A stretch of DNA of 64,000 nucleotides. It comes from Bradyrhizobium sp. WBOS07 (GTDB taxonomy: Bacteria > Pseudomonadota > Alphaproteobacteria > Rhizobiales > Xanthobacteraceae). A program made the position numbers and the translations under genes. Shown here in pieces: positions 27,416 to 35,934 of the stretch; positions within the stretch are counted from its first letter, which is position 1; the number at the start of each line of letters is the position of its first letter. The notes beneath the pieces are model-generated. The model saw only the letters and a list, made by a program, of their open reading frames with translations. It did no database searches and was not told the origin of the DNA. The stretch lies in contig NZ_CP029008.1 in assembly GCF_024585165.1 (NCBI RefSeq), positions 3,658,001 through 3,722,000 on the forward strand. Direction: 5' to 3'.

Positions 27416-27787
27416 GCGCCAGCCTGTAACAATGTCCCGTGACAGGGGGATGACCGGTTGAACCCTTGAGGCAACTCTAGATACGAATCACGCCTGGCCT
27501 CGCCCTCCCTGCGAATATCAGTCGCATGCGACAATCAGGCGACGGCGCCGCAGAAGGCACTGGTTGACGCTACCCTCCCCTGGAGGGGGAGGGTCGATCG
27601 CGCGCAGCGCGAGCGGGGTGGGGTGATCTCTCCACTCGGGCACTGTTGGCTGTGGAGAAACCGTCACCCCACCCCGTCTCACGTTTCGCTACGCTCAATG
27701 TGAGCCGACCCTCCCCCTCCAGGGGAGGGTAAATTGGCTGCACCACGTGTGCTGAACCGTAAACAGCTTGGCTTCCGCGCGCCCGCG
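27416..27787. other. Intergenic region between plcP-like gene and thiD
   Basis: About 370 bases without a supported gene. The promoter of the phosphoesterase-glycosyltransferase pair must lie in 27416-27560; the remainder is the long inverted repeat at 27570-27731. Confidence 0.6.
27570..27731. repeat. 162-bp inverted repeat, family C-related
   Basis: The arms begin TACCCTCCCCTGGAGGGGGA and end with its complement; inside are the further pair GGGGTGGGGTGA and TCACCCCACCCC. Each arm also folds alone. It lies just 3' of thiD and may serve to end transcription. Confidence 0.75.
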
Positions 27788-28588
27788 TCAGTAGAACTTG
27801 TGAAAATGATGGATCGGGCCGTGGCCGTGTCCGACGCTGAAGCGGTCGGCGGCGGCGATCGCCGCGCTTATCCAGGTCTTGGCGCTGCGCACGGCGCTTG
27901 CCAGATCCTCGCCCCGGGCGAGCCCTGCGGCGACCGCCGAGGAGAGCGAGCAGCCAGTGCCATGGGTGTTGCGGGTCGCCACGCGCGGCGCTGCCAGCGC
28001 GAGCGTTCCCTCGCCACTGACGAGATAGTCGATGCTCTCGGCGCCCTCGCCGTGCCCGCCCTTGATCAGAACCGCTCGGCAGCCGAGCGCCAGCAGGCGT
28101 CGCCCCTGGCTTTCGATCCCCGCTTCGCTTGCCGCGACCGGCTCGTCGAGCAGCGCCGCGGCCTCCGGCAGATTGGGCGTGATCACCGACGCCAGCGGTA
28201 CCAGTTTTGTGCGCAGCGCATTGACGGCCTCCGCGGCGAGCAGGCGATCCCCCGACGTCGCCACCATCACGGGATCGAGCACGACGTGCCCCGGCGACCA
28301 GCGCAACAATGCGGCCGCGATCGCCTCGATGCTGGCGACCTGGGCCACCATGCCGATCTTCACCGCGCCGATGTCGAGATCGGAGAACACCGCATCGATC
28401 TGCTCGGTGACGAATGCCGCCGGCACGGCGTGGATGCCGGTGACGCCGCGCGTGTTCTGCGCGGTCAAGGCCGTGATGACGGACGCGCCGTAGACGCCGA
28501 GCGCCGCAAACGTCTTCAGGTCGGCCTGGATGCCGGCGCCGCCGCTGGAATCGGAGCCGGCGATGGTGAGTGCGACCGGGGTCGTCAT
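27788..28588 (-). CDS. thiD: Hydroxymethylpyrimidine (phosphomethylpyrimidine) kinase
   Basis: A 266-residue ribokinase-fold enzyme of thiamine synthesis that phosphorylates HMP and HMP-phosphate to the pyrophosphate. Evidence: the N-terminal [41 protein letters not shown], and the catalytic base loop [18 protein letters not shown]. The start is ATG at 28588 ([13 protein letters not shown]); the open frame 99 bases upstream is not supported. It is a single gene here with no other thi gene adjacent. Confidence 0.95.
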   Translation of the reverse strand: MTTPVALTIAGSDSSGGAGIQADLKTFAALGVYGASVITALTAQNTRGVTGIHAVPAAFVTEQIDAVFSDLDIGAVKIGMVAQVASIEAIAAALLRWSPGHVVLDPVMVATSGDRLLAAEAVNALRTKLVPLASVITPNLPEAAALLDEPVAASEAGIESQGRRLLALGCRAVLIKGGHGEGAESIDYLVSGEGTLALAAPRVATRNTHGTGCSLSSAVAAGLARGEDLASAVRSAKTWISAAIAAADRFSVGHGHGPIHHFHKFY

Positions 28589-28754
28589 CGCCGGGCACCT
28601 TTGCTGGATACGGACACCGCCATGGCCTGTCCTAGCGCGACCGCAGAATAGCGGCAAGGCCTCGGGCCGGCCGCCGGCTGCCAGCAAGCCCGCTTGCTAA
28701 ATCGTGCCGGGTTTGGCCTATTAGCCGGAAGAATACGCTTTCGGAGTGCCCGCG

Positions 28755-29000
28755 ATGGTTCCTTTCTTCGTCCAGATCAAATGCAAGCTCGGCCAGTCCT
28801 ACACGGTGGCCAATGCGCTTGCCGAAGCCGAGATCGCCTCCGAGATCTACTCCACGGCCGGCCAATACGACCTGCTCGTGAAGTTCTACGTCGACAAGGA
28901 CACCGACATCGGCCATTTCGTCAACGAGAAGGTGCAGGTGCTGCCGGGCATCCAGGACACCCTCACCATCATCACGTTCAAGGCGTTTGGCGCCAGCTAG
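28755..29000 (+). CDS. Stand-alone Lrp/AsnC ligand-binding (RAM) domain protein
   Basis: An 81-residue protein consisting only of the effector-binding RAM domain of Lrp/AsnC regulators (FVQIKCKLGQ, STAGQYDLLVKFYV, PGIQDTLTIITF). It has no DNA-binding helix-turn-helix. Such stand-alone domains form decamers and may bind amino acids or modulate full-length Lrp proteins. The ATG at 28755 follows GGAG by 8 bases; a GTG at 28746 is an alternative. The 3' end overlaps the stop of the convergent cytochrome gene by 4 bases. Confidence 0.9.
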   Translation: MVPFFVQIKCKLGQSYTVANALAEAEIASEIYSTAGQYDLLVKFYVDKDTDIGHFVNEKVQVLPGIQDTLTIITFKAFGAS

Positions 29001-29926
29001 CCCCCGGCTTCCTTGCGCTTCGGTCGCGGCGGACCGTCCACCGGCGGCAGCGATTTGAGATACTCCGCCATCGCCGCAATATCCTCGTCGGGCAGTTGCG
29101 AGGTGTTCTTGATCACGCGCGTCATCGCGCCGCCGACGCTGTCGCCGTCGGGCAATTCGCCGTTCTTGAGGAAGTAGGCGATATCCTTCACGCTCCACTC
29201 GCCGAGGCGCTTCTGGGTGATGTTGGGCACCCAGCCCTCGCCTTCGGGATTGGGCCCGCCGGCGAAACGCTGGCTCGAGATGATGCCGCCCAACGCGTTG
29301 CGCGGGCTGTGGCATTCGGCGCAATGGCCGAAGCTGTTGACGAGATAGGCGCCGCGATTGAATTGCGGCGACTTGCTGCTGTCGGCGGTGAGTGGCTTGT
29401 CATCCAGAAACAGGAACTTCCAGATGCCGACATTGCGCCTGACGTCGAAGGGAAACTGCATGTCGTGGTCGCGCACCTTGCCGGTCACGGGCGGCAGCGT
29501 CTTCAAGTAGGCGAAGAGATCGAGCACGTCCTCACGCCTGGCGTGCTGATAGGACGTGTAGGGGAAGGCGGGAAAATAATGCTGCCCGCCCGGCGAGACG
29601 CCGTGCATCACCGCGTTGACGAAGTCGGCGTCCGTCCATTTGCCGATGCCGTCGTTCGGATCCGGAGAGATGTTCGGCGCATAGAACGTTCCGAACGGCG
29701 ACTTGATCGCGACGCCGCCACCGAGCCTGCCACGATCGGGCTGGCCGGGCGTGGCATGGCAGGACGCGCAGCCCCCGGCGTTGAACATCACCTCGCCATT
29801 GGCAAGGTTGGCCGCATGGGCCGGCGCGTTGCCCGCGGCCGCACCCTTCGGCGCGCTGAGCCACCAATAGGTGCCTGCGGCAACGAGCGCCGCGAGCAGC
29901 CCGATGAGAATTGTTCGTTGCAACAT
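28997..29926 (-). CDS. Membrane-anchored dihaem cytochrome c
   Basis: A 309-residue c-type cytochrome. An uncleaved or signal helix (residues 5-24) is followed by two haem domains, with CASCH near residue 53 and CAECH near residue 200, each with later Met candidates as sixth ligands. The spacing matches the cytochrome subunits of periplasmic alcohol, aldehyde and sugar dehydrogenases, which pass electrons to the respiratory chain. No dehydrogenase gene is adjacent, so the donor is unknown. It converges with the Lrp-domain gene. Confidence 0.88.
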   Translation of the reverse strand: MLQRTILIGLLAALVAAGTYWWLSAPKGAAAGNAPAHAANLANGEVMFNAGGCASCHATPGQPDRGRLGGGVAIKSPFGTFYAPNISPDPNDGIGKWTDADFVNAVMHGVSPGGQHYFPAFPYTSYQHARREDVLDLFAYLKTLPPVTGKVRDHDMQFPFDVRRNVGIWKFLFLDDKPLTADSSKSPQFNRGAYLVNSFGHCAECHSPRNALGGIISSQRFAGGPNPEGEGWVPNITQKRLGEWSVKDIAYFLKNGELPDGDSVGGAMTRVIKNTSQLPDEDIAAMAEYLKSLPPVDGPPRPKRKEAGG

Positions 29927-30081
29927 GCAGATCCATTCAATCGTCGCGGCGAACTTATGACCGATGTCGTCGCGGCTCCAGCCACGAAGAATTTAGCCCG
30001 CCTCGGCCGGACACGGGAATAAACTGAAATGCCGGCTGTTGGAAGTTTGCCAGCCCGAACGGGTTCAGCAGGGAGAATGTC

Positions 30082-30498
30082 ATGAACAAGACCGTCATTG
30101 CCGCCCTGGCGCTCGGTGCCGTGACCTTCGCAGGCCCGGCCAGCGCCGAAAAGCTCAAAGCAACCCTCGACGGCAAGTCCGAGGTGCCGCCAACCACCGG
30201 CAGCGGCACCGGAACCGCCGAACTGAACTATGATGCCGCCAGCAAGAAGCTGTCCTGGACCGTCACTTATTCCGGACTCTCCGGTCCCGCCACCGCCGCG
30301 CATTTCCACGGGCCCGCCGAAGCCGGCAAGAACGCCGGCGTCGCGGTCGCGATCCCGAACGCCGCCGCAAGCCCGGTCAAGGGCGAAGCGACGCTGACGG
30401 ATGCGCAGGCCGCCGATCTGCTCGGCGGCAAGTATTACATCAACATCCACACCGCGGCCAATCCGGGCGGCGAGATCCGCGGTCAGGTGACGAAGTAA
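30082..30498 (+). CDS. CHRD domain exported protein
   Basis: A 138-residue protein with a signal peptide (residues 1-22, cleavage after ASA) and one CHRD domain: EVPPTTGSGTGTAEL, TAAHFHGPA and NIHTAANPGGEIRGQV. CHRD domains are named after chordin and form small beta folds; a role in bacteria is not established, with extracellular or periplasmic binding suspected. A good ribosome site (AGGGAG) precedes the ATG. A terminator follows. Confidence 0.92.
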   Translation: MNKTVIAALALGAVTFAGPASAEKLKATLDGKSEVPPTTGSGTGTAELNYDAASKKLSWTVTYSGLSGPATAAHFHGPAEAGKNAGVAVAIPNAAASPVKGEATLTDAQAADLLGGKYYINIHTAANPGGEIRGQVTK

Positions 30499-30522
30499 GC
30501 CGCAACACTGCTTCGGCGCGAA

Positions 30523-30554
30523 GGCCGGGCGCAGGAGGGGGCGTCCGGTCTTTT
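30523..30554 (+). terminator. Rho-independent terminator after the CHRD gene
   Basis: 10-bp stem with two G-U pairs (GGCCGGGCGC / GCGTCCGGTC), an 8-base loop and TTTT, 24 bases after the stop codon. Confidence 0.65.
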
Positions 30555-30578
30555 CGATTCCGAGGGCAGCTCAGCTCC

Positions 30579-30664
30579 GTAGCCCGGATGGAGCGCAGCG
30601 CAATCCGGGACAGACTTCGAGCGGTGAACATCCCGGATTACGCTTGCGCTCCATCCGGGCTACG
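30579..30664. repeat. 86-bp inverted repeat, family B copy 1
   Basis: Begins GTAGCCCGGATGGAGCGCAG and ends with the complementary GCGCTCCATCCGGGCTAC, with inner arms AATCCGGGA and TCCCGGATT. An equally long copy with other spacer bases lies at 32180-32265. Confidence 0.8.
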
Positions 30665-30680
30665 CGCTTTTCGACCGCGC

Positions 30681-31964
30681 TCAAGCCGCGTTCAGCGCCT
30701 GCGCGAGGTCGGCGATCAGGTCCGACGGGTTCTCGATGCCGATCGACAGCCGGATCGTGGAATCCAGCACGCCGATCTTGTGGCGGATGTCGGCGGGAAC
30801 GCCGGAATGGGTCATGGTCGCGGGCAGGCTCGCAAGCGATTCGGTGCCGCCGAGGCTCACCGCCAGCTTGAGGATCTGCAGCGCGTTGAGAAACTTCACC
30901 GCCGCGTCCTTGCCGCCGACGATGTCGAACGAGAAGGTCGACCCCGCCCCGAGGCACTGCCGCGCGAACACGCGGCCCGCCGGCGACGCCTCTTCGTGAT
31001 GACCGAGATAGTGGACCTTGGCCACCTTGGGATGATCGCGCAGATAATCCGCCACGAGGCGCGCGTTGCTGTTGGCCTTCTCCATGCGCAGGCTCAGCGT
31101 CTCCAGCGAGCGGTTGATCATCCAGCAAGAATGCGGATCGAGCTGGGTGCCGATGGCGCCGCGCAGCGCCTTGATGCCCTTCATGATCGCCTTCGAGCCG
31201 AGCGCGGCGCCCGCGATCAGATCGGAGTGACCGCCGACATATTTGGTCAGCGAATACAGCGACAGGTCCGCGCCGTGCTCGATCGGGCGCTGAAACACCG
31301 GACCCAGCAGCGTGTTGTCGCAGGCGATCACCGGCGTGTGCCCCTGCGCCTTTCCGATGGACTCGGCAACACGCCGGATCATGGCGACATCGACCAGGCC
31401 GTTGGTCGGGTTGGCCGGGGTTTCGATCAGGATCATCGAAACGCGCCCCTTGGCCATGGCCTCTTCCGCGGCCTGCCTGACGGCTGCTTCGTCGATCCCG
31501 TCGGCGAAGCCGACGGCACCGATCGACAGACGCGCCAGCGTGTTGGTCAGCAGCGTTTCGGTCCCGCCGTAAAGCGGCTGCGAGTGCAGAATGACGTCGC
31601 CGGGGCGGACGAAGGCCAGGATCGTGGTGGCGATCGCCGCCATGCCGGACGAGAACAGCGCGCAGCTCTCGGTGCGTTCGTAGATCGCGAGCCTGTCCTC
31701 GACGATCTCGCTGTTGGGATGATTGAAGCGCGAATAGACCAGGCCCGCGCCCATGCCTGCGGGCGGCTCGCGCCGGCCGGCGACGTAATCGAAGAAGTCC
31801 TGCCCGTCATCGGCCGTCTTGAACACGAAGGTGGAGGTCAGGAACACCGGCGGCTTGATGGCGCCTTCCGACAATTGCGGGTCATAGCCATAGGTCAGCA
31901 TCAGCGTTTCGGGATGCAGCATGTGGTTGCCGATGTGCGTCTTCGACGGAAACGGTTTTGCCAT
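30681..31964 (-). CDS. Cys/Met-metabolism PLP enzyme (methionine gamma-lyase / cystathionine gamma-synthase family)
   Basis: A 427-residue fold-type I PLP enzyme. It has [15 protein letters not shown] with the phosphate-contacting Tyr-Arg pair, [22 protein letters not shown], and [15 protein letters not shown], which holds the Schiff-base Lys. Members cleave or replace sulfur side chains of methionine, cystathionine or O-acetylhomoserine; which reaction applies here cannot be decided. The start ATG at 31964 ([12 protein letters not shown]) is preferred over the open frame to 32027. Family B repeats flank both sides of the gene. Confidence 0.88.
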   Translation of the reverse strand: MAKPFPSKTHIGNHMLHPETLMLTYGYDPQLSEGAIKPPVFLTSTFVFKTADDGQDFFDYVAGRREPPAGMGAGLVYSRFNHPNSEIVEDRLAIYERTESCALFSSGMAAIATTILAFVRPGDVILHSQPLYGGTETLLTNTLARLSIGAVGFADGIDEAAVRQAAEEAMAKGRVSMILIETPANPTNGLVDVAMIRRVAESIGKAQGHTPVIACDNTLLGPVFQRPIEHGADLSLYSLTKYVGGHSDLIAGAALGSKAIMKGIKALRGAIGTQLDPHSCWMINRSLETLSLRMEKANSNARLVADYLRDHPKVAKVHYLGHHEEASPAGRVFARQCLGAGSTFSFDIVGGKDAAVKFLNALQILKLAVSLGGTESLASLPATMTHSGVPADIRHKIGVLDSTIRLSIGIENPSDLIADLAQALNAA

Positions 31965-32136
31965 GGCCTGTCTCGCTGTTGATTGAGATCCTCGCCGCGC
32001 GCTGGAGCTCCCGATGTCATGAGGCAATCGGGAAAGAGACGCGACTCATCGCATCAACGCCGCGGCCGCTGCTGCGAACATAACCGTTCGGACGGCGATC
32101 CGTCAGACCTTGTGAACGGAAAAACCTTGTAAACGG

Positions 32137-32168
32137 AAAAAGGGCGGCTGCTTTCACAACCGCCCTTT
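32137..32168 (-). terminator. Rho-independent terminator for the cytochrome c' gene
   Basis: On the minus strand a 9-bp stem AAAGGGCGG / CCGCCCTTT with a 12-base loop ends in a run of T. It lies beyond the repeat copy downstream of the cytochrome gene. Confidence 0.7.
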
Positions 32169-32179
32169 CTGAATTCCGA

Positions 32180-32265
32180 GTAGCCCGGATGGAGCGCAAG
32201 CGCAATCCGGGACGGAGGAACGACTCGGACAGCCCCCGGATTGCGCTTCGCTCCATCCGGGCTAC
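32180..32265. repeat. 86-bp inverted repeat, family B copy 2
   Basis: GTAGCCCGGATGGAGCGCAA ... TTGCGCTTCGCTCCATCC...GCTAC, with the same outer arms and exactly the same length as copy 1 at 30579-30664, but a different centre. Confidence 0.8.
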
Positions 32266-32282
32266 GAATCTTTTCCTTGGCC

Positions 32283-32729
32283 TCAGCTGTTCTTGATGCG
32301 GTAGGTTTCGTGGCAGCCGCCGCATTCCTTGCCGATCGCGGGCATGCTCGCCTTGAGCGAATCCAGGTCCTTGATCTTGGCCTTGGCCTCGCTGACGACC
32401 TTGGCGAAGCTCGCGACCTTCGCGTCGAAGCCGGCCTTGTCCTCCCAGACCTTCGGCGAGGTCGAGTAGTCGCCGTCGAGCTTCACGCCTTTGGCGCTGG
32501 CCGGAAACAGGTTCGGCAGCTTCTTGGCGGTATCCTCGAACTGCGCCAGCGCGCTGTCCACGGTAGCCTGGTCGTAGGGCTTCTCGCCCTTCACCATCGC
32601 CGACATCGCGCCGGCGTTCTTGCCGTTGCCCTTCATGAGGGCCTGAACTTCCTTGGCGGAATCCTGCTGCGCCCAGACGGCGCCCATCCCGAGCAGCAGC
32701 GCGCCCCCGACGATCAATACTCGCTTCAT
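32283..32729 (-). CDS. Cytochrome c' / c556 family protein
   Basis: A 148-residue periplasmic monohaem cytochrome of the four-helix-bundle class. It has a signal peptide (residues 1-20, cleavage after VWA), four helices (GNGKNAGAMSAMVKG, QATVDSALAQF, KVASFAKVVSE and DSLKASMPAIG) and the C-terminal haem motif CGGCH near residue 138. The family binds NO or carries electrons. The start is ATG at 32729; the open frame upstream adds 44 non-secretory residues and is rejected. Confidence 0.9.
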   Translation of the reverse strand: MKRVLIVGGALLLGMGAVWAQQDSAKEVQALMKGNGKNAGAMSAMVKGEKPYDQATVDSALAQFEDTAKKLPNLFPASAKGVKLDGDYSTSPKVWEDKAGFDAKVASFAKVVSEAKAKIKDLDSLKASMPAIGKECGGCHETYRIKNS

Positions 32730-32882
32730 TCGCAAAATCCCTTTCCCTGATGCAGGATCGTGCCGACCCCTGAATGGCCAACACCGATTGGCAGATTTCA
32801 TTCCATCCGGAGCGGGACGATAAATCGTCGCACTCCGGGTCATTTGGCTGAGCCGCAACACGCGTTCCGCGTTTGCCTGGAC

Positions 32883-35192
32883 TTACAGGCTGTGGCGGCG
32901 ATGGTGCTCGCTGATGGCAACCCACACCCGCTCCGGCGTCGCCGGCATGTCGATGTGGTCGATCTTGTACTCACGCCAGAGCGCATCGACGATGGCATTG
33001 ACGATCGCCGGGCAGGAGCCGATCGCGCCGGCCTCGCCCGCCCCCTTCACGCCCATCGGATTGGTCTTGCACGGGACGTTGTGGGTCTCGAACACGAAGG
33101 CCGGGCCATCCGCCGCGCGCGGCAGCGCGTAGTCCATATAGGTCGCGGTGATGAGTTGGCCGTCGGTGGCGCCATAGACCACCTGCTCCATCAGCGCCTG
33201 GCCGATACCCTGCATGGCGCCGCCATGGACCTGACCGGCCAGCAGCAGCGGATTGAGCGTCTTGCCGAAATCGTCGACGATCACGTAGTTGACGATCTTG
33301 ATGATGCCGGTGGCCGGATCGATCTCGACTTCCGCAACATGGGTGCCGTTGGGATAGGTGCCGTCGGCGCTGGCGAAGGTCGCGCTGCCGTTCAGCTTCG
33401 ACGGATCGACGCCGGGCCTCTTGGCAAGGTCGGCAAACGAGATCGAACGGTCGGTGCCGGCGATCCGCACCACGCCCTCGGAGATCTCGAGGTCGCCGGC
33501 GCCGGCCTCCAGCGCCTGCGCCGCGATCTCCTTCAGCTTCTGGCCGAGCTCGCGCGTGGCACGCTCGACGCTGACGCCGCCGGAGGGAATCGAGGCCGAG
33601 CCGCCGGTGCCGAGACCGGTCTTGATCTCGTCGGTGTCACCCTGATGGATGTGGACACGCTCGGGCGCGACGCCGAACTGCTCGGCGACGATCTGGGCGT
33701 AGGCGGTCTGGTGGCCCTGCCCGCTCGATTGCGTGCCGATCAGGACAGTGACATCGCTATTGGGATCAAGCCGCACATTGGCGGTCTCCTCGCCCATGGT
33801 GCCGCAGACCTCGACATAGCTCGCCAGCCCGATGCCGCGGATCAGGCCCTGCTTCTTGGCAAGCTTCGCGCGCTTGGGAAAGTCCTTCCACTCGGCAATC
33901 TCCATCGCACGCTTCAGATGCGCGGCGAAATCGCCGGAATCGTAGACCTTGCCCGTGGCCGTCTTGTAGGGCAGCGCCTTCGGCGGGATGAAGTTCTTGC
34001 GGCGGACAGCATCCGGCGTCATGTCGAGCTTGCGCGCGCAGGCGTCGACGAGGCGCTCGATGACGTAGGCGGCCTCGGGCCGGCCCGCACCACGATAGGC
34101 ATCCACCGGCACGCTGTGGGTGAAGACGGTGCGCACCCGGCAATGGAAGGCCTGGATGTCGTAGAGGCCCGGCAGCATGCCGGCGCCGCCATGCGGGATG
34201 TAGGGCCCGAAGGTCGACAGATAGGCACCCATGTCGCCCATCAGGTCGCAATCCATCGCGAGAAACTTGCCGTCCTCGGCCAGCGCCATCTTCGCGGTGG
34301 TGACGTTGTCGCGGCCCTGGGCGTCGCCCATGAAATGCTCGGAGCGGTCGGCCGCCCATTTCACCGTCTTCTTCAGTTTCTTCGCCGCGACCGCCATCAG
34401 GGCGTATTCGCGGTACGGGAACAGCTTGGTGCCGAAGCCGCCGCCGACATCAGGACAGATCACCCGCATCTTGTCGGTGGGGATGTTGAGCACGTTCTGG
34501 CACAGGATGTCGCGTAGACGATGGCTGCCCTGGCTGCCGACCGTCAGCGTCAGATGGTCGCGCTTGGAATCGTATTCGCAGACCGCCGCGCGCGTCTCCA
34601 TGAAGCTCGCGACCACGCGCGGATTGACGATCGATATCTCGGCAACCGCATGCGCCTTGGCGAAGGCCGCTTCGGTCGCAGCCTTGTCGCCGATCGAGAC
34701 GTCGAACAGCACGTTGCCCGGCTTGTCCGGCCAGACCTGCGGCGCGCCCTTCTTCACGGCATTGACGACGCCGGTCACCGCAGGCAGCGGGCTCCATTTG
34801 ACCTCGATCGCCTCGATCGCGTCGCGGGCCTGATCGATGGTCTCGGCAACCACGAAAGCGACGGCATCGCCGACATGGCGCACCTCGTCCTTGGCCAGAA
34901 TCGGATAAGGCGGTCCGGTGAACGGATCGGTCTCGAGATTGAACAGGCAGGGCAGATTGCCGAGATCCGCAACGTCGTCGGCGGTCAGGATCAGCGCGAC
35001 GCCGGGCAGGCCGCGGGCGCGGCTCACATCGAGGGTGTACTTGGCATGCGCATGCGGCGAGCGCAGCACCAGGCAGCGCAGCGCGGCCTGCGGCGCATAA
35101 TCGTCGGTATAGCGGCCCTTGCCGCGGATGAGCGCGTCATCCTCCTTGCGCAGCACGCTTTGGCCAACGCCGAACTTGATGGGAGCCGCCAT
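32883..35192 (-). CDS. Molybdenum hydroxylase large subunit (xanthine dehydrogenase / CoxL family)
   Basis: A 769-residue molybdopterin-binding subunit. The N-terminal aldehyde-oxidase domain (LRKEDDALIRGKGRYTDD, then the paired-beta HxxG region) is followed by the Mo-cofactor domain with GGGFGTK, DAYRGAGRPEA, TQSSGQGHQT, GGSASIPSGG and the catalytic Glu in GVKGAGEAGAIG. AYRGAGR is the form II signature; the AYXCSFR of true aerobic CO dehydrogenase is absent. No adjacent [2Fe-2S] or FAD subunit genes occur in the window, so partners must lie elsewhere. The ATG at 35192 is preferred; 42 more codons are open upstream. Confidence 0.92.
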   Translation of the reverse strand: MAAPIKFGVGQSVLRKEDDALIRGKGRYTDDYAPQAALRCLVLRSPHAHAKYTLDVSRARGLPGVALILTADDVADLGNLPCLFNLETDPFTGPPYPILAKDEVRHVGDAVAFVVAETIDQARDAIEAIEVKWSPLPAVTGVVNAVKKGAPQVWPDKPGNVLFDVSIGDKAATEAAFAKAHAVAEISIVNPRVVASFMETRAAVCEYDSKRDHLTLTVGSQGSHRLRDILCQNVLNIPTDKMRVICPDVGGGFGTKLFPYREYALMAVAAKKLKKTVKWAADRSEHFMGDAQGRDNVTTAKMALAEDGKFLAMDCDLMGDMGAYLSTFGPYIPHGGAGMLPGLYDIQAFHCRVRTVFTHSVPVDAYRGAGRPEAAYVIERLVDACARKLDMTPDAVRRKNFIPPKALPYKTATGKVYDSGDFAAHLKRAMEIAEWKDFPKRAKLAKKQGLIRGIGLASYVEVCGTMGEETANVRLDPNSDVTVLIGTQSSGQGHQTAYAQIVAEQFGVAPERVHIHQGDTDEIKTGLGTGGSASIPSGGVSVERATRELGQKLKEIAAQALEAGAGDLEISEGVVRIAGTDRSISFADLAKRPGVDPSKLNGSATFASADGTYPNGTHVAEVEIDPATGIIKIVNYVIVDDFGKTLNPLLLAGQVHGGAMQGIGQALMEQVVYGATDGQLITATYMDYALPRAADGPAFVFETHNVPCKTNPMGVKGAGEAGAIGSCPAIVNAIVDALWREYKIDHIDMPATPERVWVAISEHHRRHSL

Positions 35193-35332
35193 TTTCTGAT
35201 CCCGTCCTATGGTTGTTTTGCGGGCATATTGCCGTGGAAAAACTGGCAAGGCAAATGGCATTAGGCCGGCGCCGGACTCACCCGGTGCTGGCCTGTAAGT
35301 CGGGGCAATCGCATCCAATTGACGTGTGGCCG

Positions 35333-35395
35333 TCCTTCGAGACGCCCCGCCGCCGAGCGCGGCCCGACGACCGGCTCAGCGGTCGTCTCGAAGGA
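35333..35395. repeat. 12-bp inverted repeat with 39-bp spacer
   Basis: TCCTTCGAGACG (35333-35344) and CGTCTCGAAGGA (35384-35395) are exact complements. It lies just past the 3' end of the DUF1127 gene. Confidence 0.6.
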
Positions 35396-35401
35396 GAGGC
35401 G

Positions 35402-35677
35402 TCACATCCCACCACGGCCCCACAGAGTCCTCGCGTTGTCTCTCACCCTGTCGATGACGCGCTCAGGTGCGATGCAGTCGATCTCGCCGCGCGTCAGGCC
35501 GATGTCCATCAGCTCCCTGTCGCTGAGGTCATGCAAGCTGACCGGTACACGGGACCGCCGCGCCTGAAATGCAAGCCAGTATCGCTTGAGCAGGCTCAAG
35601 ACCATCGAGAGATCGAGGCCGCGCCTTACGGCATCGATCTCAATTTCGGGTGAGATGTTCGTCAGTTGGGGTGGCAT
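35402..35677 (-). CDS. DUF1127 family protein
   Basis: A 91-residue basic protein. The DUF1127 core LHDLSDRELMDIGLTRGEID lies at about residues 48-67, after an Arg-rich helix (LLKRYWLAFQARRSR); the N-terminal 35 residues are an extension compared with the usual 47-75-residue family members. DUF1127 proteins in rhizobia and Agrobacterium bind RNA or influence phosphate and C1 metabolism, without a settled mechanism. It is transcribed alone; a terminator at 35716-35748 separates it from the upstream murJ transcript. Confidence 0.9.
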   Translation of the reverse strand: MPPQLTNISPEIEIDAVRRGLDLSMVLSLLKRYWLAFQARRSRVPVSLHDLSDRELMDIGLTRGEIDCIAPERVIDRVRDNARTLWGRGGM

Positions 35678-35715
35678 CGCACGCTCCTGCTGTTGAGCCG
35701 GCAGGGAGCGGGGCC

Positions 35716-35748
35716 AAAGAAAAGGCCCCGTCCGATGCCGGCGGGGCC
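35716..35748 (-). terminator. Rho-independent terminator between murJ side and DUF1127 gene
   Basis: On the minus strand GGCCCCG, an 11-base loop, CGGGGCC, then TTTTCTTT. It lies downstream of murJ and of the small ORF at 35774, and upstream of the DUF1127 start. Confidence 0.75.
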
Positions 35749-35773
35749 TGGTGGAAAAGATGTCGTCGAAATC

Positions 35774-35875
35774 CTAGCGCACGACTCCTTCCACGGCCCA
35801 GCCGAAGCGGGTCATGTGGTTGCGGTTGAGGGTGCGCGACGATTTGATCATGCAGCGCGAATACCACGGGAACAT
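35774..35875 (-). CDS. Possible 33-residue protein downstream of murJ
   Basis: An ORF starting ATG at 35875, reading MFPWYSRCMIKSSRTLNR and onward, and ending at a stop at 35774. It is basic and aromatic and has no signal or membrane segment. Support is limited: it lies 59 bases after the murJ stop and 25 bases before a good terminator on the same strand. No strong ribosome site precedes it, so it may be no more than the 3' end of the murJ transcript. Confidence 0.3.
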   Translation of the reverse strand: MFPWYSRCMIKSSRTLNRNHMTRFGWAVEGVVR

Positions 35876-35934
35876 CGCAAAATCAAGAGATGTGCGGATG
35901 TTCACTGCAGCCTGGAGGCGAATGCCCTGCTGGC

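Larger units (their letters stand above)
31965..32282. other. Intergenic region with duplicated 17-mer, terminator and repeat
   Basis: About 320 bases. It contains two tandem 17-bp copies of CCTTGTRAACGGAAAAA (32108-32124 and 32125-32141), a minus-strand hairpin terminator (32137-32168) and the family B repeat (32180-32265). No gene is supported. Confidence 0.7.

Noticed and set aside
27426..27445. PHO box upstream of the PlcP-like gene (GTAACAA and GTGACAG)
   Set aside because: On the minus strand CTGTCAC is followed by a TTGTTAC at a spacing of six and not four, and lies within 30 bases of the start codon, so the match is too poor to claim.
32883..35192. Aerobic CO dehydrogenase large subunit
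   Set aside because: The AYXCSFR loop with the catalytic Cys is absent; AYRGAGR marks the general form II family.
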